This document shows, one piece after another, positions 6,210 through 6,920 of a DNA stretch of 6,920 nt (the stretch's first letter is position 1; each line of letters begins with the position of its first letter). The position numbers and the translations under genes were made by a program. This stretch comes from an uncultured Collinsella sp. (GTDB taxonomy: Bacteria; Actinomycetota; Coriobacteriia; Coriobacteriales; Coriobacteriaceae), in assembly GCA_902493835.1 (NCBI GenBank), contig CABURG010000093.1, positions 1 to 6,920 on the forward strand, read 5' to 3'. The notes below the pieces were generated by a model, which had not been told where the DNA came from, did not search any database, and worked only from the letters and a program-made list of their open reading frames with translations.

Positions 6210-6920
6210 TTACTCCTCCTTCGTTTCAAAATCCATGATGATGCCCTCGACCGGCGCCGGACCGGCGGGAATCTCGGGCGCATCGGGGTTGAGCTCGCGG
6301 TCGATATACTCCGGGTTCACGCCGTGGCCGCCCAGATACTCCATGCCGGGGCCCTGGGGCTCGCCGGACGCAAGCGTCTCGTTGGCAGCCATGCCATGAG
6401 CGTTGCCGGTCTTTACGGCCGAGGCGGCGCGCAGGGCGTCGAGCTCGCGCTTGCACTCCTGGCACATACCGACGGTACGGGCAGCCTGCTCGGCCTCCAT
6501 GCCGCCGGCCTTTTGCAGCAGACGCTTGGCGTAGTCGATCTCCTTGTGCGGGGCAAACGGCTTGCCGCAACGCGAGCAGTGCTCGAGCGTGTAGACGCTC
6601 TTGCTGGTGAGGTCGTCCTTGCTCATGACGGCCAGCTCAAACTCCTCGGTGAGCTTGATGGCCTCCATGGGGCAAGCTTCCTCACAGCGGCCGCAAAAGA
6701 TGCAGCGGCCGTAGTCGATCGACCAGGTAATGGTATCGGCCGCAAGGTCGGTGTCCATGCGAATGGCATCGGCCGGGCACGCCACGCCACAGGCACCGCA
6801 GGCGATGCAGAGCTCGGCATTGTGCTCGGGCTTGCCGCGCATGTCCTTGTTGGTGGGGAACGGCGCAAACGGGTACTTGACCGTCGCGTCGCCGGCCTTG
6901 GCGTTAACCTTCCAAAGCTT
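6210..6920 (-). CDS. hycF: Polyferredoxin-like FHL subunit HycF (NuoI-like, two [4Fe-4S] clusters), 5' end cut off by the window edge
   Basis: HycF passes electrons between the formate dehydrogenase side (HycB) and the HycG small subunit in the FHL complex. The frame stays open past the Met at 6842 to the right edge. These 26 upstream codons (…GDATVKYPFAPFPTNKD) match the N-terminus of HycF (…YPLEPI..DKNFRGKPE), so the Met at 6842 is internal and the true start lies outside. Counting from that Met, the clusters are bound by C12, C15, C18, C22 and by C47, C50, C53, C57 (CIACGACGVACP, CIFCGRCEEACP). A second pair of Cys pairs, C89/C92 and C127/C130 (CSRCGKPFAPHKEIDYA, CQEC), matches the C-terminal site of E. 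coli HycF and probably binds metal. After it comes a tail of about 80 residues rich in Ala, Gly, Pro and acids, longer than the roughly 20 residues in E. coli. The tail ends in TKEE, whose codons double as the hycG ribosome binding site. Confidence 0.95.
   Translation of the reverse strand, partial: KLWKVNAKAGDATVKYPFAPFPTNKDMRGKPEHNAELCIACGACGVACPADAIRMDTDLAADTITWSIDYGRCIFCGRCEEACPMEAIKLTEEFELAVMSKDDLTSKSVYTLEHCSRCGKPFAPHKEIDYAKRLLQKAGGMEAEQAARTVGMCQECKRELDALRAASAVKTGNAHGMAANETLASGEPQGPGMEYLGGHGVNPEYIDRELNPDAPEIPAGPAPVEGIIMDFETKEE

Noticed and set aside
4804..6399. 531-codon open frame on the plus strand, antisense to hycF, hycG, hycH and hycI
   Set aside because: It lies opposite four strongly supported genes; its translation is Arg/His/Ala-rich without any recognisable domain. 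Long antisense frames are expected in GC-rich DNA.
1..6920. CRISPR arrays, tRNA or rRNA genes, insertion sequences, phage genes
   Set aside because: No repeated spacer pattern, no cloverleaf or rRNA-like sequence and no transposase or integrase frame was found; nearly all of the window is accounted for by conserved genes.

Overview
The window is a GC-rich stretch of bacterial DNA in which every supported gene lies on the minus strand, so transcription runs from high to low coordinates. Its right two-thirds is the distal half of a formate hydrogenlyase (FHL, group 4 [NiFe]-hydrogenase) operon in the order hycF (cut by the right edge) - hycG - hycH - hycI - focA. The left third holds a molybdopterin/tungstopterin oxidoreductase followed by selA (cut by the left edge). 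High GC, dense packing with 0-39 nt gaps and the combination of FHL, FocA and selenocysteine machinery fit an anaerobic gut fermenter. A Coriobacteriia member such as Collinsella is my best guess, but this is an inference from gene content and style and not a taxonomic marker.

Region 6920-4340 encodes the end of the hydrogenase: the HycF polyferredoxin, the HycG NuoB-like small subunit, the HycH accessory protein and the HycI maturation endopeptidase. The genes are translationally coupled: 2 nt between hycF and hycG, TAG directly followed by ATG between hycG and hycH, and a TAATG overlap between hycH and hycI. The order F-G-H-I is that of the Escherichia coli hyc operon, so the large subunit HycE and the membrane subunits should lie just beyond the right edge.

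Region 4300-3461 is focA, a formate channel placed 39 nt after hycI and closed by a strong Rho-independent terminator (3438-3403). The unit would therefore bring formate to the FHL complex and assemble that complex: formate enters or leaves through FocA, a formate dehydrogenase (not in the window) oxidises it, electrons run through the HycB/HycF/HycG clusters to the [NiFe] site, and HycI processes the large subunit.

Region 3338-1 is a second unit. It has a 705-residue cytoplasmic enzyme of the DMSO-reductase superfamily which at first sight looks like the missing formate dehydrogenase, but its diagnostic residues (C-A-R-G after the FeS site, Cys-Glu at the metal-ligand position) resemble the polysulfide/thiosulfate reductase branch. 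After a 52 nt gap comes selA, selenocysteine synthase, which shows that the organism uses selenocysteine. No RNA genes, CRISPR arrays, insertion sequences or phage features are visible. The long plus-strand reading frames are antisense shadows of these genes. I see no convincing wholly new system; the most interesting element is the orphan molybdoenzyme between the FHL operon and selA.
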